Source: Lepturacanthus savala (taxonomy: Eukaryota; Chordata; Actinopteri; Scombriformes; Trichiuridae). Taken from it: a stretch of 64,000 nucleotides of DNA. Position 1 is the stretch's first letter. Each line of letters opens with the position of its first letter. The notes beneath the pieces were generated by a model that made no database searches, had not been told where the DNA came from, and saw only the letters and a program-made list of their open reading frames with translations. The stretch covers positions 16,165,031-16,229,030 of the forward strand of contig CM060484.1 of the NCBI GenBank assembly GCA_030544235.1, read 5' to 3'. Of this stretch, positions 63,494 to 64,000 are shown piece after piece. The translations under genes were made by a program, and so were the position numbers.

Positions 63494-63727
63494 ATGGGCT
63501 GCATCATGTGTTCCCAGCTGGTCGACATGTGGACTATGAGGGTGAGGAGGACTGGCCGCAGAGCCATGGAGCTCACCAGCACCTACCCACAGATGCTGCA
63601 GGGAGGCTACCACAGGGTGACCGGCCTCCACTACATGTCCTCCTTCTCTGACGCCGAGGACTGCTGCGACGACACCAGCTCGGGCAGCTCTCTCACCTTA
63701 GACTGGCAAACGCAGCCCGAAGGCTGA
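63494..63727 (+). CDS. Unrecognised 77-residue protein with predicted N-myristoylation/palmitoylation site
   Basis: A single open exon of 77 codons starting MGCIMCSQLVDMWTMRVRR and ending LDWQTQPEG. An in-frame TGA lies 15 nt upstream, so this ATG is the likely start. Gly2 with Cys at positions 3 and 6 and Ser7 fits an N-myristoylation pattern plus palmitoylatable cysteines, followed by a short basic stretch (RVRRTGRR). That suggests attachment to the inner face of a membrane. The second half is acidic and Ser/Cys-rich (SSFSDAEDCCDDTSSGSS). An AATAAA signal at 63755-63760 lies only 28 nt after the stop. Local composition is GC-richer than its flanks. I do not recognise the family; it could instead be the last exon of a larger gene. 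Confidence 0.5.
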   Translation: MGCIMCSQLVDMWTMRVRRTGRRAMELTSTYPQMLQGGYHRVTGLHYMSSFSDAEDCCDDTSSGSSLTLDWQTQPEG

Positions 63728-64000
63728 CGCTCCGCCAAGAGCCGTTATAATGCAAATAAACATGGTACAACTGGAGAAATGCATAGGATGGAATGATTGC
63801 TGTTTTTTTTCTTAAAATCCACATCTCATGTTATTTTACTCTGATTCCTAGTCATCAAGGAAATATTCAGATCTTTCCATAAAAATGTCACTTGACAGTT
63901 TTAAAGTACCTGTAATTAACGTGAGTATTTTTATTTTATACTTCTAAGCCACAAAATTTTATGGGCAAATAATTACACCACTAAATTGATCTGACAGCTT
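63728..64000. other. 3' flank of the small gene
   Basis: Holds the AATAAA at 63755-63760, then AT-rich sequence to the window end. No other feature seen. Confidence 0.5.

Overview
This is vertebrate nuclear DNA, almost certainly from a percomorph teleost fish. The genes have many short exons with GT/AG introns, intergenic DNA is AT-rich, and there are many teleost-type dispersed repeats (L2/CR1-like LINE, Tc1-like and hAT-like elements, MITEs). The gene content matches parts of human 9q34: ST6GALNAC6, SPOUT1, KYAT1, SURF6, SURF1, RPL7A and USP20. I assembled the gene models by hand from translations, splice sites and reading-phase continuity. No alignment was run.

Layout: 51-2268 (+) 3' part of st6galnac6; 4395-7344 (-) spout1; 7898-12623 (-) and 15373-24315 (-) two complete tandem kyat1 genes, here called kyat1-A and kyat1-B; 25498-29348 (-) surf6; 29593-33716 (+) surf1, head-to-head with surf6 over 244 bp; 34626-38401 (-) rpl7a, with five box C/D snoRNAs in its introns (two SNORD24-like, three SNORD36-like); 41003-54513 (+) usp20; 54514-63400 mostly repeat-rich intergenic DNA; 63494-63727 (+) a short ORF for an unrecognised 77-residue protein with a predicted lipidated N terminus.

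The genes are mostly housekeeping: ribosome production (rpl7a, its snoRNAs, surf6), rRNA methylation and centromere function (spout1), cytochrome c oxidase assembly (surf1), deubiquitination (usp20), amino-acid and kynurenine transamination (kyat1) and ganglioside/O-glycan sialylation (st6galnac6). They are neighbours rather than one pathway, apart from the ribosome-related cluster. The most notable accessory structure is the kyat1 tandem pair. Its identity is patchy: exons 6-7 and the intron between them are almost identical, while exon 8 differs at 11 of 30 residues, including a residue expected to line the substrate pocket. The promoters also differ, and one copy carries a 3.7-kb insertion. 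I found no CRISPR array, operon, rRNA or tRNA gene, and nothing I can defend as a wholly new system.
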